Positions 37,401 through 46,125 of a stretch of DNA of 64,000 bases are shown one piece after another. The DNA is from Paracidovorax wautersii (GTDB lineage: Bacteria; Pseudomonadota; Gammaproteobacteria; Burkholderiales; Burkholderiaceae_C). The notes below the pieces were generated by a model. It was given only the letters and a program-made list of their open reading frames with translations. It was not told the origin of the DNA and did not search any database. Position numbers and translations under genes: made by a program. The first letter of the stretch is position 1. The number at the start of each line of letters is the position of its first letter. The stretch lies in the NCBI RefSeq assembly GCF_900113035.1, contig NZ_FONX01000001.1:62001-126000 (forward strand), in the 5' to 3' direction.

Positions 37401-38756
37401 ATGTCTGCCCTGTCCGCCGTCTTCAACTTCACCTTCGTTCCCTGGTTCCGCTCGGTCGCGCCGTACATCCACAAGTTCCGGCACCAGACCTTCGTGATCG
37501 GCCTGCCGGGCGAGGCCATCGCGGCCGGCAAGCTGCAGTCCATCGCGCAGGACCTGGCCATGATCCAGGCCATGGGCGTGAAGATCGTGCTGGTGCACGG
37601 CTTTCGCCCGCAGGTGAACGAGCAGCTGCTGGCCAAGGGGCACGAGCCCCGCTATTCGCACGGCATCCGCGTGACCGACTCGGTGGCGCTCGACTGCGCG
37701 CAGGAGGCGGCGGGCCAACTGCGCTACGAGATCGAGGCCGCCTTCAGCCAGGGCCTGCCCAACACGCCCATGGCGGGCTCCACCGTGCGGGTGATCTCGG
37801 GCAACTTCATCACCGCCCGGCCGGTGGGCATCGTCGATGGCGTGGACTTCAAGCATTCCGGGCTGGTGCGCAAGGTGGACACGGCCGGCATCCGCCGCTC
37901 GCTGGACATGGACGCGCTGGTGCTGCTCTCGCCCTTCGGCTTCTCGCCCACGGGCGAAGCCTTCAACCTGAACATGGAAGAGGTCGCCACCTCGGTCGCC
38001 ATCGCGCTCAAGGCCGACAAGCTGGTGTTCGTCTCAGAGATCCCCGGCATCCGCACCGACCCGCAGGCCCCCGAGAGCGAAGACAACCCCATCGACACCG
38101 AACTGCCGCTGGACCTGGCGCGCCGCATGGTCGCCACCCTGCCCTCCGCCCAGCACCCCACCGACACGACCTTCTACCTGCAGCACTGCGTGAAGGCCTG
38201 CGAAGGCGGCGTGGAGCGCAGCCACATCATCCCCTTCGCGGTGGATGGCTCGCTGCTGCTGGAGATCTACGTGCACGACGGCATCGGCACCATGATCGTC
38301 GATGAGAAGCTCGAAGAGCTGCGCGAGGCCACGCCCGACGACGTGGGCGGCATCCTGCAGCTGATCGAGCCCTTCGAGAAGGACGGCACGCTGGTCAAGC
38401 GCGACCGCACCGAGATCGAGCGCGACGTGGCCAACTACACCATCATCGAGCACGACGGCGTGATCTTCGGCTGCGCGGCGCTCTACCCCTACCCCGAAGC
38501 CGGCACGGCCGAGATGGCCGCCGTCACCGTGTCGCCGCAGAGCCAGGGCACGGGCGACGGCGAGAAGCTGCTCAAGCGCATCGAGCAGCGCGCCCGCATC
38601 ATGGGCCTGAAAAGCATCTTCGTGCTCACCACGCGCACCATGCACTGGTTCATCAAGCGCGGCTTCCAGCCGGTGGACCCGGACTGGCTGCCCGAGGCCC
38701 GCAAGAAGAAATACAACTGGGACCGCAAGAGCCAGGTGCTGGTCAAGAACCTGTAG
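37401..38756 (+). CDS. argA: Amino-acid N-acetyltransferase (N-acetylglutamate synthase)
   Basis: The 451-residue protein has an N-terminal amino-acid-kinase-like domain (about 1-290, FRHQTFVIGLPGEAI and LVHGFRPQVNEQL) and a C-terminal GNAT acetyltransferase domain (about 300-440, with VSPQSQGTGDGEKLLKRIEQ as the acetyl-CoA loop). This is the classic ArgA layout, and it makes N-acetylglutamate, the first step of arginine synthesis, usually under arginine feedback. The last 14 bases overlap the end of the convergent beta-lactamase gene. Confidence 0.96.
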   Translation: MSALSAVFNFTFVPWFRSVAPYIHKFRHQTFVIGLPGEAIAAGKLQSIAQDLAMIQAMGVKIVLVHGFRPQVNEQLLAKGHEPRYSHGIRVTDSVALDCAQEAAGQLRYEIEAAFSQGLPNTPMAGSTVRVISGNFITARPVGIVDGVDFKHSGLVRKVDTAGIRRSLDMDALVLLSPFGFSPTGEAFNLNMEEVATSVAIALKADKLVFVSEIPGIRTDPQAPESEDNPIDTELPLDLARRMVATLPSAQHPTDTTFYLQHCVKACEGGVERSHIIPFAVDGSLLLEIYVHDGIGTMIVDEKLEELREATPDDVGGILQLIEPFEKDGTLVKRDRTEIERDVANYTIIEHDGVIFGCAALYPYPEAGTAEMAAVTVSPQSQGTGDGEKLLKRIEQRARIMGLKSIFVLTTRTMHWFIKRGFQPVDPDWLPEARKKKYNWDRKSQVLVKNL

Positions 38757-39663
38757 CGCCACCGGCGCGCAGGGCCGCCGCCTGCCGCGCCACCTGGGCG
38801 ATGGCCGCATCGCGCACCGCAGGCGCAGCGGGCGCGCCGCCCGTCATGTAGCAGGCCACCACCAGCGGCGCCGCGCCGCCCGGCGGCCACAGCACGCCGA
38901 TGTCGTTGGACGAGCCCAGGGCGCCCGTGCCCGTCTTGTCGCCCACCCGCCAGCCCGGCACGCCCGCGCGCAGGCGCCGGTCCCCCGTCTTGTTGCCCAC
39001 CAGCCAGGCCATGAGCTGCGCGCGCGATGCGGCCGAGAGCGCATCGCCCAGCGCGAGGCGCTGCAGCGTGCGGCCCATGGCCGCCGGCGTGGTCGTGTCG
39101 CGCGGATCGCCCGGCAGGGCCTCGTTCAGCGCGGGCTCGGTGCGGTCCAGCCGCGTCACCTCGTCGCCCACGGAGCGCAGGAAGGCGGTGTAGCCCGCCG
39201 GCCCGCCGTGGCGCGCCAGCAGCAGGTTGGCGGCGGTGTTGTCGCTCAGCGTGACGGCGGCCTCGCAGAGTTCGCCCACGGTCATGCCGTCTGCGCCTGG
39301 GCCCGCATGCTTTTCGGTGGCGGGCGAATACGGCACCAGCGCCTCGCGCTCGAAATGCACGCGCTGCGCGAGCGATTCCCTGCCCTGATCGACCAGCGCC
39401 AGCATCCAGCCCGCCAGCGCCATCTTGAAGGTGCTGGCCATGGGAAAGCGCTCGTCCTCGCGCCAGCCCCACGCGCGGCCCGTGGCGGTGTCGAGCACGG
39501 CCACGCCCAGGCGGGCGCCCTGCAGCGTGGCTTCCAGCGCCTGCATGCCGCTGCGCCAGGCGGCGGCATCCGGTGCTGCGGTCGTTGCCGTGCCCGCCAA
39601 GGCCGCAGGCCCCAGCAGACTCCAGACACCCATCAGCCCCAAGGAAAACTCTCTTCTTTGCAT
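38743..39663 (-). CDS. Class A beta-lactamase with twin-arginine signal
   Basis: The 306-residue protein has the serine beta-lactamase motifs in order: STFK (Ser77, Lys80), SDN (140-142), the omega-loop Glu176 in RTEPALN, and KTG (243-245). These identify class A. The signal peptide starts MQRREFSLGL, a twin-arginine pattern (RRxFSL), as in some chromosomal class A enzymes exported folded through Tat. It hydrolyses beta-lactams in the periplasm; the spectrum cannot be told. A divergent AmpR-like regulator 124 bases away suggests induction by cell-wall fragments. The 3' end overlaps argA. Confidence 0.95.
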   Translation of the reverse strand: MQRREFSLGLMGVWSLLGPAALAGTATTAAPDAAAWRSGMQALEATLQGARLGVAVLDTATGRAWGWREDERFPMASTFKMALAGWMLALVDQGRESLAQRVHFEREALVPYSPATEKHAGPGADGMTVGELCEAAVTLSDNTAANLLLARHGGPAGYTAFLRSVGDEVTRLDRTEPALNEALPGDPRDTTTPAAMGRTLQRLALGDALSAASRAQLMAWLVGNKTGDRRLRAGVPGWRVGDKTGTGALGSSNDIGVLWPPGGAAPLVVACYMTGGAPAAPAVRDAAIAQVARQAAALRAGGATGS

Positions 39664-39787
39664 GCAACAACCCCTTCTTTATGAAGACAGGCTCGAACGA
39701 TACGGGCTGCCAGGCTTGCGCACCATCGCCAATAATCACAGCCACCCCATCGAAAAACCTGGGACTCCATCACCACACCCCTCCCCC
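39664..39787. promoter_or_regulatory. bla / ampR divergent control region
   Basis: A 124-base divergent space, markedly more AT-rich than the flanking genes, where the AmpR-type protein would bind to control both genes. I could not fix an operator with confidence. Confidence 0.45.
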
Positions 39788-40657
39788 ATGCACCTTCCGC
39801 TCAATGCCCTGCGCGCGTTCGAGGTAGCGGCCCGGCACCTGAACCTGACCCGGGCGGCTGAGGAGCTGAACGTGACCCAGACGGCGGTCAGCCAGCACAT
39901 CCGCAATCTGGAAGACCGCCTGGGCAAGCCGCTCTTTCGCCGGCTGCCCCGGGGCCTCGCGCTCACCGACGAGGGCCAGGCCCTGCTGCCCGCGCTCGTG
40001 GATGCCTTCGGCCGCATCGCCCAGGCGCTGGAGCAGTTCGATGACCGCCGCCCCCGCGAGGTGCTGACCGTAGGGGCCGTGGGCACCTTCGCCGTGGGCT
40101 GGCTGCTGCCGCGCCTGCGGGACTTCCAGCAGGCCTGCCCGTTCGTGGACCTGCGCCTGCACACGCACAACAACCGCGTCGATCTGGCGGCCGAAGGGCT
40201 GGACTACGCCATCCGCTTCGGCGACGGCGCCTGGCATGGCACGGCGGCCGACCGGCTGCTGGAGGCGCCGCTCTCGCCCCTGTGCGCGCCGGCCGTCGCC
40301 TCGCGGCTGCGCACGCCCGGCGACCTGGCCCGCGAACCGCTGCTGCGCTCCTATCGGCCGGACGAATGGCCCGCCTGGTTCGCCGCCGCCGGCCTGCCCT
40401 GCCCGCTGCTGCGCGGCATGGTCTTCGATACCTCGCTGGCGCTGGCGGAAGCCGCCGCCCAGGGCGCAGGCGTGGCGCTGCTGCCCGTGCGCCTCTTCAC
40501 GCGCGAGCTGCAGCAGGGCCGGCTGGTGCAGCCCTTCGCCCAGACCGAAATCGCCATCGGCGCCTACTGGCTCACGCGGCTGCATTCGCGCACGCCGGGC
40601 CCGGCCATGCAGGCCTTCCGCGACTGGCTGCTGGCGGCCTGCGCGGCACCGGCCTGA
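39788..40657 (+). CDS. ampR: LysR-family regulator, AmpR type
   Basis: The 289-residue protein begins [19 protein letters not shown], then the helix-turn-helix [20 protein letters not shown] and the segment [14 protein letters not shown], all close to AmpR proteins of chromosomal beta-lactamase systems. The C-terminal part is a LysR effector-binding domain. AmpR represses or activates the beta-lactamase gene according to UDP-muramyl pentapeptide and anhydro-muropeptides. The divergent position next to a class A beta-lactamase gene supports this. GcvA-like regulators are related and cannot be excluded from sequence alone. Confidence 0.88.
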   Translation: MHLPLNALRAFEVAARHLNLTRAAEELNVTQTAVSQHIRNLEDRLGKPLFRRLPRGLALTDEGQALLPALVDAFGRIAQALEQFDDRRPREVLTVGAVGTFAVGWLLPRLRDFQQACPFVDLRLHTHNNRVDLAAEGLDYAIRFGDGAWHGTAADRLLEAPLSPLCAPAVASRLRTPGDLAREPLLRSYRPDEWPAWFAAAGLPCPLLRGMVFDTSLALAEAAAQGAGVALLPVRLFTRELQQGRLVQPFAQTEIAIGAYWLTRLHSRTPGPAMQAFRDWLLAACAAPA

Positions 40658-40719
40658 CGATGCCGACTGCCGGGCCACGCGAGGAGCGCCAAGGAGCCGC
40701 CCGGTATCATCGCCGCCCC

Positions 40720-42435
40720 ATGCCCACCACGCCCATCTCGCCGAGCGCGCAGCCCTCTTCCGCCGTCCTCACCGCCGCCCTGTACCTGTTCGTCGATCTG
40801 CCCGACTACGCCGCGCTGCGGGAGCCGCTGCAGGCGCTGTGCGAGGCGCACGGCGTGCGCGGCATGCTGCTGCTGGCGCCCGAAGGCATCAACGGCACCA
40901 TCGCCGGCAGCCCCGAGGGCGTGCAGGCCGTGCTGGCCTGGCTGCGCAGCGATGCCCGGCTGGCGCCGCTGCGGCACAAGGAGGCGCTGGGCGACCGGCA
41001 GCCGTTCTACCGCATGCGCGTGCGGCTCAAGCGCGAGATCGTCACCCTGGGCGTGCCCGGCCTGCAGCCTGAGCTGCATGCCGGCACCTATGTGAAGCCC
41101 GAGGACTGGAACGCGCTCATCGACGACCCCGAGGTGGTGGTGATCGATGTGCGCAACGACTACGAGATCGGCATCGGCAGCTTCGAGCGCGCGGTGAACC
41201 CGGGCACGCGCACCTTCACCGAGTTCCCGGCCTGGGTGGAGGCCGAGCGCCAGCCGGGCGGCCTGCTGGCGGGCCAGCCCCGGGTGGCGATGTTCTGCAC
41301 GGGCGGCATCCGCTGCGAGAAATCCACCGCGCTACTGCGCTCCCAGGGCTTCGGCGAGGTCTATCACCTGGAAGGCGGCATCCTCAAATACCTGGAAACG
41401 GTGCCGCCCACCGAGAGCCGCTGGCATGGCGACTGTTTCGTGTTCGACGAGCGCGTGTCGGTCGGCCACGGGCTGGCCCCCGGCCACCACCAGCTCTGCC
41501 GCTCCTGCCGCATGCCGCTGGGCGCGGAGGAGCTGGCATCGCCCCTCTACGAAACCGGCGTGAGCTGCCCGCACTGCCATGGCAGCCGCACGCCCGAGCA
41601 GCTGCAGGCCCTGCGCGAGCGCGAGCGGCAGATGCGGCTGGCCGCCGAGCGTGGGCAGGAGCACATCGGCGCGCGGCTGCCCTCGGCACAACCGTCGCAA
41701 CCGTCGCAACCGTCGCAGTCGGCGCGGGAAGCCGCCCCAGCCCCCGCCCTGCCCGCCCATCTGCCGGTGCTCTATTCCTTCCGCCGCTGCCCCTACGCCA
41801 TGCGCGCCCGGCTGGCGCTGGCGGCCAGCGGCCAGGCCTGCGAGCTGCGCGAAATCGTTCTGCGCGACAAGCCCGCCGCGCTGCTGGCCGCATCGCCCAA
41901 GGGCACGGTGCCGGTGCTGGTGCTGCCCGAAGAAGGCGGCGCCAAGGTCATCGACCAGAGCCTGGACATCATGCGCTGGGCGCTGCAGCGCAGCGACCCG
42001 GGCGGCTGGCTGCAGCCTTCCACCGGCGAAGACCTGCAGGCCATGCTCGCGCTCATCGCCGAATGCGACGGCAGCTTCAAGCAGGCGCTGGACCGCTGCA
42101 AGTACCCCAGCCGCTATCCCGGCGAGGAGGCCGGCACGCCCGGGCACGCCGCCGCCTGGGCCACCGCGGACGGCTGGGTCATGCAGGCGCTGGAGGCGCG
42201 CCTGGGCACGCAGGCCTGGCTCTTCGGCAGCCACGCCACGCTGGCGGACATGGCCGTCGCGCCCTTCGTGCGGCAGTTCGCGGGCATCGATGCGGCGCGC
42301 TGGGAGGCCGGCGCCTGGCCCCGCACCCGCCAGTGGCTGGCCGGCTGGCAGGCGCTGCCGCTCTTCGATGCGGTAATGGGCAAGTACCCGGCCTGGCGCG
42401 AGGGCGACGCGCCGGTGGTGTTCGCCCCCCGCTAG
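40720..42435 (+). CDS. Fusion: tRNA uridine hydroxylase TrhO (rhodanese) + glutathione S-transferase
   Basis: The 571-residue protein joins two known families. Residues 15-310 are TrhO/YceA (UPF0176): N-terminal acylphosphatase-like domain, rhodanese domain with active-site Cys193 in [10 protein letters not shown], and the zinc-ribbon cysteines C260/C263 and C283/C286. TrhO makes 5-hydroxyuridine at the wobble base of tRNA. A linker with repeated PSQ units (324-333) leads to residues 349-560, a glutathione S-transferase with [11 protein letters not shown] near its start and a helical C-terminal domain ([18 protein letters not shown], then [14 protein letters not shown]). The pairing may be a simple gene fusion or may feed thiol chemistry to TrhO. 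No in-frame start with a ribosome site is seen before the GST part, so one product is expected. A hairpin follows. Confidence 0.92.
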   Translation: MPTTPISPSAQPSSAVLTAALYLFVDLPDYAALREPLQALCEAHGVRGMLLLAPEGINGTIAGSPEGVQAVLAWLRSDARLAPLRHKEALGDRQPFYRMRVRLKREIVTLGVPGLQPELHAGTYVKPEDWNALIDDPEVVVIDVRNDYEIGIGSFERAVNPGTRTFTEFPAWVEAERQPGGLLAGQPRVAMFCTGGIRCEKSTALLRSQGFGEVYHLEGGILKYLETVPPTESRWHGDCFVFDERVSVGHGLAPGHHQLCRSCRMPLGAEELASPLYETGVSCPHCHGSRTPEQLQALRERERQMRLAAERGQEHIGARLPSAQPSQPSQPSQSAREAAPAPALPAHLPVLYSFRRCPYAMRARLALAASGQACELREIVLRDKPAALLAASPKGTVPVLVLPEEGGAKVIDQSLDIMRWALQRSDPGGWLQPSTGEDLQAMLALIAECDGSFKQALDRCKYPSRYPGEEAGTPGHAAAWATADGWVMQALEARLGTQAWLFGSHATLADMAVAPFVRQFAGIDAARWEAGAWPRTRQWLAGWQALPLFDAVMGKYPAWREGDAPVVFAPR

Positions 42436-42440
42436 AAACG

Positions 42441-42466
42441 GCCAGGGCGCCCGAAGGCGCCCTGGC
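42441..42466. terminator. Strong hairpin between trhO-GST gene and dsbB
   Basis: GCCAGGGCGCC, loop CGAA, GGCGCCCTGGC: an 11-base perfect stem between two convergent genes. No clear T run. Confidence 0.65.
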
Positions 42467-42495
42467 TGGGTGGCTGAATCGTTCGCTGGATCTCG

Positions 42496-42999
42496 TCAGC
42501 GGCGGCTGCGGCGCACGAGCAGCGCCAGCAGCACGATGGCCATGGCGACGAAGCAGATGAACGACCAGTTGGCGATGGAGCCGCCCAGGAAGGTCCAGTC
42601 CACCACAGTGCAGTCGCCCGAGCCGCGGAAGATCATGGGAATCGCGCGGCCGATCGGGAAATGCTCGATCATTCCGTAGAAGTCGCGCCCGCAGGTGGCG
42701 ATCTCGGGCGGATACCACTGCAGCCAGCTCTGGCGCGCCGCCACGAAGGCGCCGAAGCCGGCCGACAGCAGGGCCAGCACGCCCCAGCCGAGTTGCCAGC
42801 CTTTTTGCCCTCTGGCGCTTGCCACGCCTGCGCAGAACGCTACCAAAATAAGAGCATAGCGCTGCACGATGCACATCGGGCACGGCTCCAGGCCCACCAC
42901 GTGCTGCAGGTACATGCCGAACGCCAGCATGGCCACGCAGGCCGCCGCCACCAGCGCCAGCACACGGCGCGGTGCGCGGTCGAAAGCATTCAAAACCAT
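42496..42999 (-). CDS. dsbB: Disulfide bond formation protein B
   Basis: The 167-residue protein has four membrane helices and the two cysteine pairs of DsbB: C40-P-M-C43 after the first helix and a second pair near residues 103 and 128 (EIATCGRD, GSGDCTVVD) in the periplasmic loop. It reoxidises DsbA and passes electrons to quinone. A degenerate copy of the dispersed GATAGC motif lies inside the gene on its coding strand (complement of 42839-42848). The sulfate transport operon ends about 70 bases upstream of its start. Confidence 0.94.
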   Translation of the reverse strand: MVLNAFDRAPRRVLALVAAACVAMLAFGMYLQHVVGLEPCPMCIVQRYALILVAFCAGVASARGQKGWQLGWGVLALLSAGFGAFVAARQSWLQWYPPEIATCGRDFYGMIEHFPIGRAIPMIFRGSGDCTVVDWTFLGGSIANWSFICFVAMAIVLLALLVRRSRR

Positions 43000-43068
43000 C
43001 TCGAAGTTCCCTCTGTTGTGCGGGCCGCCGGGCGGGCCCGGTGCCGCCCGCCCAGCGGGAGGGAAGCG

Positions 43069-44193
43069 TCAGATGCCGGCGGCTTGGTCCAGAAACACGC
43101 GGGCGCGGCGCGGCGTGACCACCAGCGTTTCGCCCTCCTTGAACCCCATCTCGCGGTATTCGGTCGCAGGAATCTGCGCTTCGATCACGGCGTCGGGGGC
43201 TGCATTGTCCGCTGGTTTGTCGCCGGGCTCGGCGATTAGTTCCAGCCGCGCGATGGGCCCGACCACGATGGCACGCGAAAGCTGCGCCACGATGCCCTGC
43301 GGCCGGCCCTGCGCGTCCAGCCCCTCGCCGGGCGTGTAGCGGCGCACGTCCAGGTCGTGCGGGCGCACGTAGGCGAAGGCGTTGGCGTTCTGCGCCTGGG
43401 CATGTTCGGGCGAATCGATCTGCATGCCCTCGACATGCACCAGCCCCTCGTGCGCGCGGCCCTTGAACAGGTTCACGTCGCCCAGGAAGCCATAGACGAA
43501 CGGGCTGGCGGGCTGGTCCCACACTTCCTGCGGGGAGCCGCTCTGCTCGATCCGGCCCTGGTTGATGACGACCACGCGGTCGGCCACCTCCAGCGCCTCT
43601 TCCTGGTCGTGCGTGACGAAGATCGAGGTCACGTGCAGCTCGTCGTGCAGGCGGCGCAGCCAGCGGCGCAGTTCCTTGCGCACCTTGGCGTCCAGCGCGC
43701 CGAAGGGCTCGTCCAGCAGCAGCACCTTGGGCTCCACGGCCAGCGCGCGCGCCAGGGCGATGCGCTGGCGCTGCCCGCCCGAGAGCTGCGACGGATAGCG
43801 CTCGGCCAGCCAGTCGAGCTGCACCAGCTTGAGCAGGTCGGTCACCTTCTGCCTGATCTGGGCCTCGCTCGGGCGCTGGCTGCGCGGCTTGACGCGCAGG
43901 CCGAAGGCCACGTTCTCGAACACCGTCATGTGGCGGAACAGCGCGTAGTGCTGGAACACGAAGCCCACGTTGCGCTCGCGCACGTGCACGTCGGTCGTGT
44001 CTTCGCCGCTGAAGTGGATGCTGCCCACGTCGGGCGTTTCCAGCCCGGCGATGATGCGCAAGAGCGTGGTCTTGCCGCAGCCCGAGGGCCCGAGCAGCGC
44101 GATGAGTTCGCCCGATTGGATGTCGAGGCTCACGTCGCGCAGCGCCTGGAAGTCGCCGAACTGCTTGCTGATGTTGCGGATTTCGATGCTCAT
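43069..44193 (-). CDS. cysA: Sulfate/thiosulfate ABC transporter ATPase
   Basis: The 374-residue protein has Walker [10 protein letters not shown], the Q loop [13 protein letters not shown], signature [15 protein letters not shown] and Walker [12 protein letters not shown]. The C-terminal 130 residues form the regulatory TOBE-like domain. CysA energises sulfate import through CysT and CysW. It is last in the sbp-cysT-cysW-cysA operon, 13 bases after cysW. Confidence 0.96.
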   Translation of the reverse strand: MSIEIRNISKQFGDFQALRDVSLDIQSGELIALLGPSGCGKTTLLRIIAGLETPDVGSIHFSGEDTTDVHVRERNVGFVFQHYALFRHMTVFENVAFGLRVKPRSQRPSEAQIRQKVTDLLKLVQLDWLAERYPSQLSGGQRQRIALARALAVEPKVLLLDEPFGALDAKVRKELRRWLRRLHDELHVTSIFVTHDQEEALEVADRVVVINQGRIEQSGSPQEVWDQPASPFVYGFLGDVNLFKGRAHEGLVHVEGMQIDSPEHAQAQNANAFAYVRPHDLDVRRYTPGEGLDAQGRPQGIVAQLSRAIVVGPIARLELIAEPGDKPADNAAPDAVIEAQIPATEYREMGFKEGETLVVTPRRARVFLDQAAGI

Positions 44194-44206
44194 AGATCAA
44201 TGGCTT

Positions 44207-45115
44207 TCAGCGTGGGCCCGGCAGCGGCGTGGGCCGCTCCGGGGGCAGGTTGGCCGCGGCCTTGCGTTCGCGTTCGCTCTGCCATTCGGCGACCGACTTG
44301 ATGGCCAGCGTGACCAGGGCCAGCAGGGCCAGCAGCGATGCCGCCGCGAAGGCCGCCGCCGACTGGTATTCGTTGTAGAGGATTTCCACGTGCAGCGGGA
44401 TGGTGTTGGTCTGCCCCCGGATATGGCCCGAGACCACCGACACCGCCCCGAATTCGCCCATGGCGCGCGCGTTGCACAGGATGACGCCGTAGAGCAGCCC
44501 CCACTTGATGTTGGGCAGCGTCACCTTCCAGAAGGTCTGCCAGCCGGTGGCGCCCAGCACGATGGCGGCCTGTTCCTCGTCGTTGCCCTGCGCCTGCATC
44601 AGCGGGATCAGCTCGCGGGCGATGAACGGGAAAGTGACGAACACGGTCGCCAGCACGATGCCGGGCACGGCGAAGATGATCTTGATGTCGTTCGCCTGCA
44701 GCCAGGGGCCGAACCAGCCGTTGGCGCCGAAGACCAGCACGTACATCAGCCCCGCCACCACGGGCGAGACGGAGAACGGCAGATCCACCAGCGTGGTAAG
44801 GAAGGCCTTGCCCTTGAACTCGTACTTGGCGATGGCCCAGGCCGCCGCCACGCCGAACACGAGGTTCAGCGGCACCGAGATCAGCGCCGTGATGAGCGTG
44901 AGCTGGATGGCGGACCAGGCATCCGGGTCGCGCAGGCTGGCGAAGTAGGCATCGGCGCCCTTGGAGAAGGCCTCGACGAACACCGCCGCGAGCGGCAGCA
45001 CCAGAAAGAGCACCAGGAAGACCAGGGCGATGCCCAGCAGCGTCCAGCGCACCCAGGGCGCCTCGGTCGTGCCGGACTGCGCGCGGCGGACAGCACGTGT
45101 CGGATGATGGTTCAT
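44207..45115 (-). CDS. cysW: Sulfate ABC transporter permease CysW
   Basis: The 302-residue protein has six predicted membrane helices and the EAA loop (EEQAAIVLGATGWQTFWKVTLP) typical of binding-protein-dependent permeases. It matches CysW rather than CysT by order and by its N-terminus. The start at 45115 has GGAAAG upstream; the longer frame begins inside a repetitive spacer. It forms the membrane channel with CysT. Confidence 0.94.
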   Translation of the reverse strand: MNHHPTRAVRRAQSGTTEAPWVRWTLLGIALVFLVLFLVLPLAAVFVEAFSKGADAYFASLRDPDAWSAIQLTLITALISVPLNLVFGVAAAWAIAKYEFKGKAFLTTLVDLPFSVSPVVAGLMYVLVFGANGWFGPWLQANDIKIIFAVPGIVLATVFVTFPFIARELIPLMQAQGNDEEQAAIVLGATGWQTFWKVTLPNIKWGLLYGVILCNARAMGEFGAVSVVSGHIRGQTNTIPLHVEILYNEYQSAAAFAAASLLALLALVTLAIKSVAEWQSERERKAAANLPPERPTPLPGPR

Positions 45116-45199
45116 AGGGACTTTCCAAAGCGCAGGGCAGCCGTTGCAGGTGCGGCACAGGCCAGGGCAGCCGTGGAACGGGCTTTGCCCGGCCACCGG

Positions 45200-45243
45200 C
45201 TGCGTCCCCCTCGGGGGGAAGGCGCGAAGCGACTCAGGGGGGA
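45200..45243. repeat. REP-like palindromic element between cysT and cysW
   Basis: TCCCCC (45205-45210) can pair with either of two GGGGGGA blocks (45213-45219 and 45237-45243), with GGCGCGAAGCGACTC between them. I recall such elements as widespread in Comamonadaceae intergenic regions. Placed inside the operon it could stabilise or attenuate the message between the two permease genes. Confidence 0.6.
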
Positions 45244-45245
45244 CA

Positions 45246-46115
45246 TCATGAGTTCTTGCGCTGCCAGGCCTGCAGCGCGTTGATGACCAGCAGCAGCACG
45301 AAGGAGATGGCCAGCATCACCACCGCGACCGCCGTGGCCCCCGCGTAGTCGTACTGCTCCAGCTTGCCGATGATGATGAGCGGCGTGATCTCGGACACCA
45401 TGGGCATGTTGCCGGCGATGAAGATGACCGAGCCGTATTCACCGATCGCCCGGGCGAAGGCCATGGCGAAGCCGGTCATCAGCGCGGGCGTGATGGAAGG
45501 CAGGATCACCCGCGTGAAGGTCTGCCAGCGGGTCGCGCCCAGGCTGGTCGCGGCCTCTTCCAGTTCCTTTTCGGTGTCTTCGAGCACGGGCTGCACCGTG
45601 CGCACCACGAAGGGCAGCCCGATGAAGATCAGCGCGATGACCACGCCCGCCGGCTTGAAGGCGAGCTGGATGCCCAGCGGCTCCAGGTACTGGCCGAGCC
45701 AGCCGTTGCCGGCCAGCAGCGCGGTGAGCGAGATGCCCGCCACGGCCGTGGGCAGCGCGAAGGGCAGATCGACCAGCGCATCGACGATCTTCTTGCCCGG
45801 AAAGCTGTAGCGCACCAGCACCCAGGCGATCAGCAGGCCGAACACCAGGTTGACCAGCGCGGCGATCAGCGACGCGCCGAAGGTCAGGCGGTAGGAAGCC
45901 AGCACGCGCGGCGCGCTCACGGCGACCCAGAACTGGTCCCAGGTCAGCGTGAAGGTCTTGAACAGCAGCGCCGACAGGGGAACGAGCACGATGATGCTCA
46001 GGTAGAAGAGCGTGTAGCCCAGAGTGAGCCCGAAGCCCGGCAGCACGCGCTTGGAACGGCGTGCGCGCCCTGCCCCGGCCCCACCCGGGGGCACGGCGGA
46101 AATCGCGGAAGACAT
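45246..46115 (-). CDS. cysT: Sulfate ABC transporter permease CysT
   Basis: The 289-residue protein has six membrane helices and the EAA loop LEEAATSLGATRWQTFTRVILP. The central VDALVDLPFALPTAVAGISL segment is characteristic of CysT/CysU. It starts 10 bases after the sbp gene on the minus strand and forms the channel with CysW. Confidence 0.95.
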   Translation of the reverse strand: MSSAISAVPPGGAGAGRARRSKRVLPGFGLTLGYTLFYLSIIVLVPLSALLFKTFTLTWDQFWVAVSAPRVLASYRLTFGASLIAALVNLVFGLLIAWVLVRYSFPGKKIVDALVDLPFALPTAVAGISLTALLAGNGWLGQYLEPLGIQLAFKPAGVVIALIFIGLPFVVRTVQPVLEDTEKELEEAATSLGATRWQTFTRVILPSITPALMTGFAMAFARAIGEYGSVIFIAGNMPMVSEITPLIIIGKLEQYDYAGATAVAVVMLAISFVLLLVINALQAWQRKNS

Positions 46116-46125
46116 GGCGGACTGC

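Noticed and set aside
39664-39787. Specific AmpR operator
   Set aside because: T-N11-A patterns are too common to single one out without alignment, so only the region is annotated.
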